Assembly (NCBI GenBank): GCA_028583605.1
Contig: CM053336.1
Location: 21,809,004-21,873,003 of the forward strand
DNA length: 64,000 nt
Direction: 5' to 3'
Origin: Dastarcus helophoroides
Lineage: Eukaryota; Arthropoda; Insecta; Coleoptera; Bothrideridae
Shown: positions 13,064-22,061 of the stretch, one piece after another
How the letters are laid out: every line of letters begins with the position of its first letter
How positions within the stretch are numbered: position 1 is the first letter of the stretch
The notes under the pieces: generated by a model
Told to the model about the DNA's origin: nothing
Seen by the model: the letters and a program-made list of their open reading frames with translations, nothing else
The model's database searches: none
Position numbers and translations under genes: made by a program

Positions 13064-13925
13064 GCGTTTCGACCAATATCCTTCAACTTTTGTATGTGTT
13101 GCTTCCAGGTAAGGCGACTATCAAAAGTTAGTCGACTATCAAAAGTTAGTCCAAGAAATTTGTGTGGATCTACCACTTGTAAAGGTTGATTATTTAATAT
13201 TATACGTAGCTTATGGGTTTCTCTCCTTCGGCTAACTTTAATCACTTAAGATTTGGAAGCAGAAAAGTTAAAACCTAACATTCTAGACTAGCTAGGTTGG
13301 TCATTTACCGCGTTTTGTAGCAAATTACATGTAGTGGGGATAACTTTTCCTGAACAGTAAAGGATGAGATCATCTGCATATAGAGTGTATTTAACTGGCT
13401 GCTGAACTGAAGAACATATGCCATTTATGGTTAGAATAAATAGCGTAGTGCTTAATACCGAGCTCTGAAGAACTTCGTTTTCCAACGGGAACCGGACATG
13501 ATACTTTTTTATTAGCAGTCGCCTTATATGTTCTATCGGTAAAATAGCTAATATGTTTCTTGTTATATTAATTTTCTTTAATTTTTTTTAAATGGCTCCA
13601 CTTAAAGTACTGTCCAACGCAATTTCTGTGTCAAAAATCACTATTACGACATCCTGCTTAACACTAATAACATCAGCAATTTTTGTTTCAAGAGCTACAA
13701 GATTATATATGGTACTACGATGAGGCCTAAATCCACATTGTTCTTGACGAAGTGGCCTATGTCTCTCAAGGTACCACATCAGATGCTTGTTGATCGTCTT
13801 CTCTAATCGTGCAGATTAATGCAATAGGTCCAATGTATTTTGGGTCGACTGAGATGAAATCATTTTTTCTGAAAAATAATAATATGGACCGCTTGCCACT
13901 GAGATTAAAACTTTTGCCTTAGCCA
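13040..13925 (-). pseudogene. I-like LINE B, RT core
   Basis: Minus strand. From 13925 downward: SQWQAVHIIIF, then EQCGFRPHRSTIYNLVALE, VIVIFDTEIALDSTL (motif A, degenerate FDxExAYD), QSSVLSTTLFILTINGICS, then KYTLYADDLILYCSG (YADD catalytic box), and IKVSRRRETHKL with DPHKFLGLTFDSRLT. The FDSRLT segment is tandemly repeated (13108-13150), an insertion of about 21 bp. Frameshifts separate the pieces. Interrupted on the 5' side by a pogo-like element precisely at a TA. Confidence 0.8.
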
Positions 13926-14137
13926 TAGGGTAGATGTACCGTTTGTGGCCACTTTAAGCTTTTTTGTGTGTTTAATTGAGATTTAAATATATTTAAATTA
14001 AATATTTAATAAAAAAAATAAATTAATCAAATCTTCAATTTATCAGGAATTGAAATATCAAAAGCCCAAATGTTTAAAATTTAATTTGTCATGCAAAATT
14101 AATTAAAATTAATAATTACACCAATTTCACCAGTAGT

Positions 14138-14186
14138 GGCCATAGAAGCACTATTTTTGGCCATTTGCTGTTCCAGTTTTGGTCAT
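14138..14186. promoter_or_regulatory. Subterminal TIR-motif repeats, left side of pogo-like element
   Basis: Three spaced copies of the inner TIR word: GTGGCCATA at 14136, TTTGGCCATTT at 14156 and TTTTGGTCATA at 14177. With the matching cluster at 16768-16860 they look like additional transposase-binding sites; binding is inferred. Confidence 0.45.
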
Positions 14187-14310
14187 AGTGCCTGAAATTT
14201 TTTGCTGGAAGGGAATTATTAATAATATTATCTTAATTAACAATCAATGCATCACTTTATTTATTAAATAGCTAGACAAGACACAAAAATTAGTAATACA
14301 CATAAAATCA

Positions 14311-16623
14311 TCAATTTTTTTTAGCATTTTTGCGCGGTTTAACTGATTTTTTTGGGGCTAATTTTTTCTTAGCTATTTCTTCCAATTTTTCTTCTTTAAT
14401 TTTTTTTCTTCTTTTCTTATTTTCTTCCCTTTCGATTTTTTTAAGCTCTTTTTTTCTTCTCTTTCGATTTTTTTAAGCTTCTTTCTTTCTTCTTCTGCGC
14501 TTTTCTCATTCTCTTTAGCTTCCATTAGTTCGATTCACTTGTCAGCTGTGATTACGGAAGGTAAATGTTCTACCTTACGTTTTCGTGTCGTAGTCTTCTT
14601 TTTAGGCCACATACAAATTCCATCAATAACTTCGTCCAAAGACTTTCGACGCATTGAAATACTGTTCAAATGAGAAACATTAGTTGTACTAACGTCCTCA
14701 ACTACAGGCTCTATAATACCTTCCATAACAACAGGTTCTTGAATAACTTCATCACTAGGAGGGATTACAATATTCGAATTTTTATGATTATCTACGAGGA
14801 TAGGAAATTCAATCGCAAGAGGTACTTCACAGTCGGTAATTTGGTTAAGAGTATCAGAAGGATAGGAATCCAACAGTTCATCGACTAAAAAAGTGCAAAA
14901 AAAAATATCAAATTAAAATATAATTTAAAAATTTATAAATTATCCAAAGAATAGATCACTGAAATAAATTCAACATTGGGAGATTATTTTTTAACTGTTT
15001 TTTCAATTTTACTCACCTTCATGAAGATTAGACGCATCAAACTCAGGAAAAGGAAATTCGAAAACATTATCATTATGAGAAGCCAAAGGAGAAAAGAAAG
15101 GAGAAGGATTTTCAGGAACTAGAGGATGACAAAGTGAAGATTGCAATTCATTTTCCGGTTTGTCATCTTCAACAGCCTGGGCCCAAAAATTGTACAATGA
15201 CTCGTGTTTATCACCAGTTTCCCAATCAATACCTGTAGCTTTGGCATTTTTGAATCGTTGTAATAGCTCAGGATTTATTTTACTCTCGATGTATTCTTGA
15301 TGAGATAAGGCTTGCTGCATGGTTCTTTGCGAATTTATTTCATTAGAAATATTTTGATTGTTTTCTCGATCTTTCATTTCGACACACTTGCTATAGTCAA
15401 CTGAATTTGCATTAAACGGACATAAACCGCAAGCTTTAAATCCATTCTTTATGACAGTCGTAAAATCTTCTTCAGTAATAAGTTTAGATAAAAAAGCTGG
15501 AACGTTATGTTTCTGAACATCAACACCATCATTTTGTATACGCCAGTTTCTTATCAAATTTTTCCATCTTTGCTTCAAAGGAAAAAAAAGAAACGTCCAA
15601 TGGTTGTAAAATATGCGTGGAGTGAGGTGGAAAACAGCACAGGATAATCTGTTTATCCTTACAAAATTTATTCAGATGAATGGACATATGAGAAACATGG
15701 CCATCCAAGAAAACTATCACAGGAAGTTGAATTTTGCGTTCAAGCAGGAATGGATAGAAAACATTCGTAAAATATTCGTAGAAAGATTCACTAGTCATCC
15801 ACCCATTCTCGGATTTTCCTATCCCCCAACCTTTGGGTGCCGAGTCAACGCAAATCTTAGGTAGTCGCTCATACTTGAAAATTGTCAGTGATGGTGCAAA
15901 TTCTCCGGCAGCGTTTACATTAAAAAGTGTAGTAACATTTTATTTTTCGTTTCCAGCAACATCATACACAGCTCTTCCCCTTTCTGCTAAAACAAGACCA
16001 CCTTTTGGTGATAAATGAACTGCCGTCTCGTCCATGTCGAATACTCGTCGAGGATCATCAAGGATTTTAATATTTTCTCCCAGTTCTTCAGCTATATGAG
16101 AGAACCATGACCGTATACCAGATTCAGTGACGATGGCTCGAGCCTTACAGAGGTGTTCAGCCCTTTTTTGACCCATACGTGGATGCCTCTTAAGAAATCC
16201 TTCAAACCACTTTCTTCCCGGGATATTATTTTTAAAAGGATTTTTTAAACCTTCTGCGTCGACTAATTGTTTCACTGAATGAATTAAGAAATCTCTATTT
16301 ATAGGAAAACCCATTCTGCTGGTTCCTAATAGCCATTCTTCTAATTTTTCTTCAATATGATGGCCAAGTATAGACTCAGGTCCTACTCGACCTGTAGTTT
16401 CTGGTACTTTGCCTCGAAGTTTACTACGTAATGTAGTTCTTGGGACTTTATATTGATTACACGCCGTTGCAATAGCACAACCATTCTTCACTAATTCCAA
16501 AGCTTTTTGTAAGTCAGTTTCTGAGTAATTAAAAAATGTCCTTTTAGATTTTTCCTTTTGAATACCAGTTTTTGTTGATTTTGGAATTTTTTCAACGGGG
16601 TTCTGATTTTTCCTTGATGGCAT
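14311..16623 (-). pseudogene. pogo/Tigger-like transposase (CENP-B-type HTH, DDE_1), recently inactivated
   Basis: Transposase that would cut and reinsert its own element. ATG at 16623 follows a good splice acceptor (ctgttgcag), implying a 5' noncoding exon. Order: basic N-terminus; psq-type helix-turn-helix (LQKALELVKNGCAIATACNQ, LRSKLRGKVP); CENP-B-type HTH (GFPINRDFL, GRKWFEGFLKRHPRM); catalytic FDMDET, VIVFLDGHVSHMS and LQPLDVSFF carrying the three acidic residues. An intron 15016-14885 (GTGAGT donor, TTTTTTAG acceptor) keeps frame into an acidic/basic tail exon ending near 14311. Lesions: TAA at 15942-15940, one extra T in the T8 run (15582-15589), TGA at 14537-14535 where a W codon is expected, and one missing base in a T run at 14449-14455. 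Otherwise well preserved, so decay is recent. Confidence 0.9.
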
Positions 16624-16767
16624 TTTAACCTGCAACAGATAAAAAATAATCTTTCAACACTACGTTTCTTTTCCAGTCTCTATTTCGAAATATTATCTTA
16701 ATTGTTTGAATATTAATTATTAAATAACATACAGTTGGGCAGCAAAATACATTAAATGAGTAAAAAT

Positions 16768-16860
16768 TATGGCCAAAACTGGATAGTGTATGCACCATTT
16801 GTGGCCATGGTATGGCCACAAATAGCAATCACATGTTTTTATTGTTCCACTTATGGCCAT
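16768..16860. promoter_or_regulatory. Subterminal TIR-motif repeats, right side of pogo-like element
   Basis: Four copies of TATGGCC or TTTGTGGCCA (about 16768, 16798, 16811, 16852), upstream of the transposase start. They may serve both as transposase-binding sites and as autoregulatory promoter elements; this is inference. Confidence 0.45.
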
Positions 16861-17235
16861 GGGATATTTTGTTAGTATTTGAGGTTATTATAAGTAAATT
16901 AATTTTTTTTAACATACTATTACGTTATCTAGCTACTATAGAGCTTAAAATTTTAAAGAATATTAGGATTTGCAATAATTATGATTAATTTACTTACCAG
17001 GCCTTTCTCGAGATTCTTATAAGAATTAGTTATAATTTGGTGAGATACACCACGCGTCCAGATATTTTTTTAATAATCACTCAAACTATACTTTCAGTCA
17101 GTATAGGGAAAAGTTTACAGCGTAGCCAACACACACAAAAACCCTATAAATACACTATAAAATGCTATCATAAAATAATATATATAATATATCCCTATAC
17201 ATCTCAGACTGGCCACAAACGGTGCATCTACCCTA

Positions 17236-18045
17236 TCAGGTTGTATAATTTAAAGAGATTTTTAAACTGGGTGTAGATAGGTTCTTAAGAATAATGAAAG
17301 GGATATTATATGGTCCAGGTGCAGAGTTTTTGTAGGAGGAAAGGGCGTATTTAAGTTTTTGAAGTGAGTAAACATGTATAAGTTATGCGGAATCTTGAAA
17401 CGTTATTGGTAATGCAATATGTGGTAGTTGTGGAATATTTTTACTTTTTGTTTTAGCTTTAAAATGATCTGCAAAAGTGATGACAATATCTTGACTATTA
17501 GTGATGATTTGACCATTATGATCTATTGCAGGTATCTTATAAGCTGTGTTGTGACTTTTCATTTGCTTTATTTTCTTCCATATTTGGGTAGGAGGATCTC
17601 ACTTGTTATTGCACTCGGGTATTTATTCCTTCACTGACTTTTGCTTTCTGTCAAGATTCGCTTGGATTTCGCTTTTAATTTTTTGTAAGTAATAAGATCA
17701 TCTTGAGACTGGGTCCTGTGGTATTTATTTAAAACTGTTTGGCACTCTCGTGTTGCGACTGAACAAGCGTCATTCCTCCACGGACCTATTTTTTTGTCTG
17801 ACATTTATTTTATGCGTTCCAATATATTTTTCAGCTGACGAAACGATGCAGTTGATAAACTGGTTTGTAGCTTGGTCGGTATCATCGGAAAATTGAAGTA
17901 TATCAGTCTATAACTTTAAGTACGAATTAAAACTGTTCAAGTCTGCTTTCCTTATTCTCCATTTGTTAGCAGAGTCAGCAGGCTCAAGCGCATTGTCAGA
18001 AATAGTTATGGGGTAGTGATCACTATCGCATAGACTATTTAAGGT
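17236..18045 (-). pseudogene. I-like LINE B, 5' retained part (end of EN to start of RT)
   Basis: Minus strand. From 18045 downward: SDHYPITISDN (endonuclease SDHxPI motif), PADSANKWRIRKADL, IDYIQFSDDTDQATNQFI, a stretch corresponding to the EN-RT linker (CSVATRECQTVLNKYHR, DDLITYKKL), and near 17320 SAPGPYNIP, the start of RT (normally APGPDNIP). Decayed by stops and frameshifts. Upstream sequence is replaced by a 196-bp palindromic MITE at 18046, so the remaining endonuclease is missing. Confidence 0.7.
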
Positions 18046-18241
18046 CTAGGGATAGAAGATTCAATCGTTCTTAGAAGCTTAAAGAAGTTTATAGTTAAAA
18101 TTTTCGATTTTTAACGTTCCTCTTGAAATTTTGATTGAACATCGGTACTAAAGAACGTCGACAAGAAGGGCATTAAAAATCAAAAATTTTAAACATAAAC
18201 TTTCCTAAGTTTCTAAGAAGGATTGAATCTCCTATCCCTAG
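18046..18241. mobile_element. 196-bp foldback MITE
   Basis: Arms of about 70 bp: CTAGGGATAGAAGATTCAAT... at 18046-18116 pairs with ...ATTGAATCTCCTATCCCTAG at 18172-18241 with scattered mismatches. Spacer about 55 bp, no coding capacity. No clear target duplication, so the superfamily is not assigned. Confidence 0.8.
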
Positions 18242-19236
18242 AACACGGTACATGAAGAGACATTATAAATAATACATGGTACACTTTTCATCAGAAACGC
18301 TGTTTTTGGATAAAAGGTAGTCTATGTCCTTTATTAGGAATCAAGGAACACCGTTATTAATTTTCCTCAGAATGTATTCACGGGTTAATTTTTGAAAACT
18401 CGACAAACATACAGACAAACTCACTTCTCCATATCATTGATATTTAGACATAATTTTCGATTTAATTCGATTTTAATTTTATATGTAGGGGTCAAGATAT
18501 CAATAGCATAAAAGCGGGCCGAATATTTGTTTCCATCGCTTAGATATTTATTTTATGGAAACACGCTTCGCATTAACAGGAAAGTAATTATCTTCAATAT
18601 TGCCTGGCTGCTATATAAAATATATAATTATATTTTTCTGTCTTAATATCCTAATTAGAAATGGTCGTAGAAAAATGCTTTATTACTTTATAGGTACATA
18701 AATGTTCTTTCACATATTAAATTGCTTTTGTTATATGTTAATTTATACCAGTAATGATTAATAGGCTTGTGGAAGCGGTTTCAAAAATATCGTAATAATT
18801 ATTATGCGTTAGATAATGATTATGCGCAGATTTCTAATAATGTTCGAAAAACAATAACTCACCATGTAATATCGAATAATGCAGTTGCTTCACGAAGCAC
18901 CAATAACAAACTTTTTTTCTCCTGATTTAACATTACCTAAGTTTACGACATAAACGAGGTTAGGATGACCTGCAACATTATTTTTATCACCGAATCACAT
19001 AAACGACACAAATGAGGTTAATCACGAGTCGTTAAAAGTAAAATAGATGGAAAATGAAATCTCACTTAGATCAAACAGGAAGAAGTTCCAAAACGCGATT
19101 AAATGAACAAATTTTAAGATTTTACCAGAAGTGTAGTGTCATTTGGGTTAAGTTGTTTTACAACTAATGCTCAGAACACAAGGTGCCATCAAACGTCTCA
19201 ATCAATGAATGATTATAAAACATTTTGAATCTGATT
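18242..19236. other. No recognised feature
   Basis: AT-rich, no gene. The first about 180 bp may be further decayed LINE B endonuclease (an INNGVP-like peptide on the minus strand near 18345-18365), but the match is too weak to extend the LINE. Confidence 0.4.
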
Positions 19237-19544
19237 CAGTGTTGCCCACTTTCAACATCTGTGTACACTTTTCATAATTTTTCGTGACGTTGAATACCCC
19301 TCGTTAAAAAATTGCATCCTAACTGATATATAAATGAGGAAGTGTGTTAGTCTGCTGAACGGATCAACAAATTTGAACAAAACACCATTCTGCAATCTGC
19401 AGGAACCCTTTAAAACTGTGAAAGCTAATTAAATTGATTTTGTTACGTTTATCCAAACAATTTAATTTTTAAGTCCAACGCGTAGTCCCACTAACCTCTT
19501 TCCGTATTTCTAAGGAGACGCCTACCACACTTTGGGAAACACTG
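19237..19544. mobile_element. hAT-type MITE, copy 1
   Basis: Ends CAGTGTTGCCCAC at 19237 and GTGT..GGGAAACACTG-type end (ACTTTGGGAAACACTG) at 19544, matching the hAT terminus consensus CAGTGTTTCCCAAAGTG. Flanks ATCTGATT (19229-19236) and ATCTAATT (19545-19552) form an 8-bp target duplication with one mismatch, the length expected for hAT. Noncoding. A second copy is at 50671-50960. Confidence 0.8.
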
Positions 19545-19552
19545 ATCTAATT

Positions 19553-19892
19553 GATAAAGGGGAGCATTAGTGAAATCTTGTATGAGGGTTTGAATCTACA
19601 GCTTTTATTACCTTGACTAATACCTTCAGAAGTTTAGACATGGTCACTTTGTGGAAAATTTCTAATTGAGCACACAAAACAGAAAATAGAATGATGCATA
19701 TTACACCCATAAAGCCAATCTGCTAATTGTAATAGCTTCTATCGAACTTTCTTGACACGGTTTTATTAATTTTTGGAAATGTCTTTTACTTTTCGTTTAA
19801 TCAGTAAATCTCATTTGGGAAGATCTAGATCTTAATGTCTTGAGTCAGTATCTCATACCTTATCATTTCGATTATGGTACAGATGGAATTCA
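19553..19892. other. No recognised feature
   Basis: AT-rich spacer between the hAT-type MITE and a foldback copy; nothing supported. Confidence 0.5.
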
Positions 19893-20000
19893 GTATCTCT
19901 CTGAAGATGATAGCTTGGCTATCGAAATGCGTTAGAGTAACATTTGTTGTGTTTTGTAATATTTCTTGGTTTCAGGGGACAAGATTTGTGTTTTAATTTA
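19893..20000 (+). repeat. Hammerhead-type foldback repeat, copy 2 (single half)
   Basis: Starts at the core (atctctctgaagatgatagc) and continues through the ggtttcaggggacaagattt tract. Stem I CTCT/AGAG and stem II GATAGC/GCTATC are intact; stem III is ATGCGT rather than the palindromic ACGCGT. Confidence 0.85.
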
Positions 20001-20874
20001 TACGGAATTCATAGTTACAATGTTACTAAAAATATAGAATATATCGGATGGTGCACCCTCTACGTTTTTTATTTAATAAAATAAAATTTTGAAATTTGCT
20101 ACACTTGATATACTTATAAAATGTCAAAGTTTAACATAAAAATGAGATTCCTGCTGCTGTCACTTTCGCTAAAAGTGATACCAACTTTAATTTTTAAATG
20201 ACTGCATATTATAACGTTTTTGGAATGTGCACAATTTTGTGAATACAGCAGTTCTTGAATAAAAGATTTTTGAAGAATCGAAAATTTCATTTTTCAGCTT
20301 AGAAGGCTATGACTTACTCTAATTAATTCTAAGGGACCACATTATTGCTGAGGGGTACCATGATCCTGTTACACCCTGTATAATAATACCTCGCTGAGAC
20401 GAGTACTATCGTCCTACGCTTGAGACTGTGGAAAATCAGAAAAGCTGCAGATCGTCTCGCTGACTTGCAATAGCTGCGTTCTATCCCCAGGATTTTGCCA
20501 TCGCCTCAAATGATTAACAGTATGGTATAGAGTCTATACCATACTGTTAATCATTACCATAATTCTTGTAGAGCCTATACATGAGATGATTGGAATATCG
20601 GGCCCGACCTAGGTGACAAAAAACTGCGACTTTTTGGTCAGGCTTTGTAAATGAGGGAGTATTAATACATGCCGATTGTCATTTTTTGGTATGTTCGATA
20701 ACAAGTACTATTTACTTATTACTATTATTATTATTAAATATATCAGAAAAGTTATCTAGAAATGAAGTTTTTATAATTAACTAGCTAATCTTTCACCCAA
20801 TTTCAGTCACTAATGCCACAGCCACTACTTACCTTAACGTGTTATGTAAATTGACTATTTTTAGTTTTAACAAT
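20001..20874. other. No gene; contains one perfect hairpin
   Basis: Noncoding AT-rich DNA. Includes GTTACACCCTGTATA near 20365, a motif often found at ends of arthropod repeats, and a hairpin at 20509-20555. Confidence 0.45.
20509..20555. repeat. Perfect 23-bp palindromic hairpin
   Basis: aatgattaacagtatggtat.. at 20509-20531 is the exact reverse complement of 20533-20555 with a one-base loop. Such a perfect short-loop inverted duplication is rare by chance and suggests a recent snap-back event or a structural RNA/DNA element. Confidence 0.9.
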
Positions 20875-21244
20875 TTTCCAAAAATTTTGAAATACAAACA
20901 TTGTCCCTAAGAAAAATTAAAAAACACAAAAAAGGTTGTTACAACGCGTTTCGACTGCCAAGTTATCATCTTCAGAGAGGTACTAGTATCTCTCTGAAGA
21001 TGATAGCTTGGCTACTAACTTTAACGCGTTTCGACAACCAAGTTATCATCTTCAGAGAGATACTAGTATCTCTCTGAAGATGATAGCTTGGCTACTAGTA
21101 TCTCTCTGAAGACGATAGCTTGGTCGAAACGCGTTAGAGTAACGTTTTTTGTGTTTTTTAATTTTTTTTGTTTTCAGGGGACAATATTTGTATTTCAATA
21201 GATAGAAGAAGATAACCAAAGACCAGTCCGTTCCACCAAAATTT
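20875..21244. repeat. Hammerhead-type foldback repeat, copy 3 (both arms, amplified centre)
   Basis: Left arm on the minus strand (aaatacaaacattgtccct to the core), right arm ending accagtccgttccaccaaaa. The centre contains at least three alternations of the core, with tactagtatctctctgaaga and its complement repeated at about 20970-21110, so the apex has been locally duplicated. Confidence 0.85.
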
Positions 21245-21351
21245 TTGGTTTTTTGAAATTTTTACTTGTTTTAATTTTTGTTTCAAAATGTTCTAAAATT
21301 ATTTTGAAAATATTATTCTTCATGGTAGACCCTTATTGACCGGAAATATTA

Positions 21352-22061
21352 TGTTTTTTTCTAATTTATTTAACATTTTTTCGGCCCAGTTTGGAAATAT
21401 TTAAATTTTTATGGTTTGTTGACAATTTTCTAAACAGTTTTTGAAATGTGGTATATAAATTTATTGAAAACGTCACTTCATGACAGGTCACCAATTAAGA
21501 GGTTAGTTTATTTTACATAGAATAGGAATAATCAAAAATAGAAGACCAAAGATTAGATATGGAAAAATAAAAATTTGTTATTTTGATAAATTAGGAAAAT
21601 ATAAAAAAATACATAAAAAAGGTTGTAGCACTGGACATCGATGTTTCGCTCGGAGTAGTTGTTTCTTGTGGATCGGGCTTCAAATATTTAAATTTTTTAA
21701 CACAATAAATTGATGATGAAACGTCTATTCATGTTAAAATTTCTTGATTTTCATTTCATTTTCATCGATGTCCAGTGCTACAACCTTTTTTATGTATTTT
21801 TTTATATTTTCCTAATTTATCAAAATAACAAATTTTTATTTTTCCATATCTAATTTTTGGTTTTTTATTTTTGATTATTCCTATTTTATGTAAAATAAAC
21901 TAACCTCTTAATTTGTGAACTGTCATGAAGTGACGTTTTCAATAAATTTAAATATCACGTAGTCGCATTTCAAAAACTGTTTAGAAAATTGTCAAGAAAC
22001 CATAAAAATTTAAATATTGCCAAACTGGGCCAAAGAAATGTTAAATAAATTTCAAAAAAAC
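21352..22061. repeat. 0.7-kb near-identical inverted repeat (foldback)
   Basis: Left arm about 21352-21643 and right arm about 21763-22061 are reverse complements over nearly 300 bp with few differences; spacer about 119 bp. The inner ends read CTGGACATCGATG and CATCGATGTCCAG. On the minus strand the spacer edge reads GAAACATCGATGTC, i.e. the GAAA box, a palindromic stem III and a GTC triplet as in hammerhead ribozymes, followed by CAGTGCTACAACC comparable with AGAGCAACC in the other foldback family. The CTGANGA box is not seen. Confidence 0.9.

Larger units (their letters stand above)
13926..17235. mobile_element. pogo/Tigger-like DNA transposon, 3.3 kb, with TIRs and TA target
   Basis: Terminal inverted repeats: TAGGGTAGATGTACCGTTTG continuing TGGCC at 13926, and the complementary end GGCCACAAACGGTGCATCTA..CCCTA finishing at 17235 (one mismatch). 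The TA at each end is the target duplication: removing the element and one TA joins the two LINE B pieces in frame (YNLIW then LRQKF). It encodes a minus-strand transposase with introns. Short copies of the TIR motif (TATGGCC, TTTGTGGCCA) recur inside both ends, as expected for transposase binding sites. The element is younger than LINE B. Confidence 0.9.
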
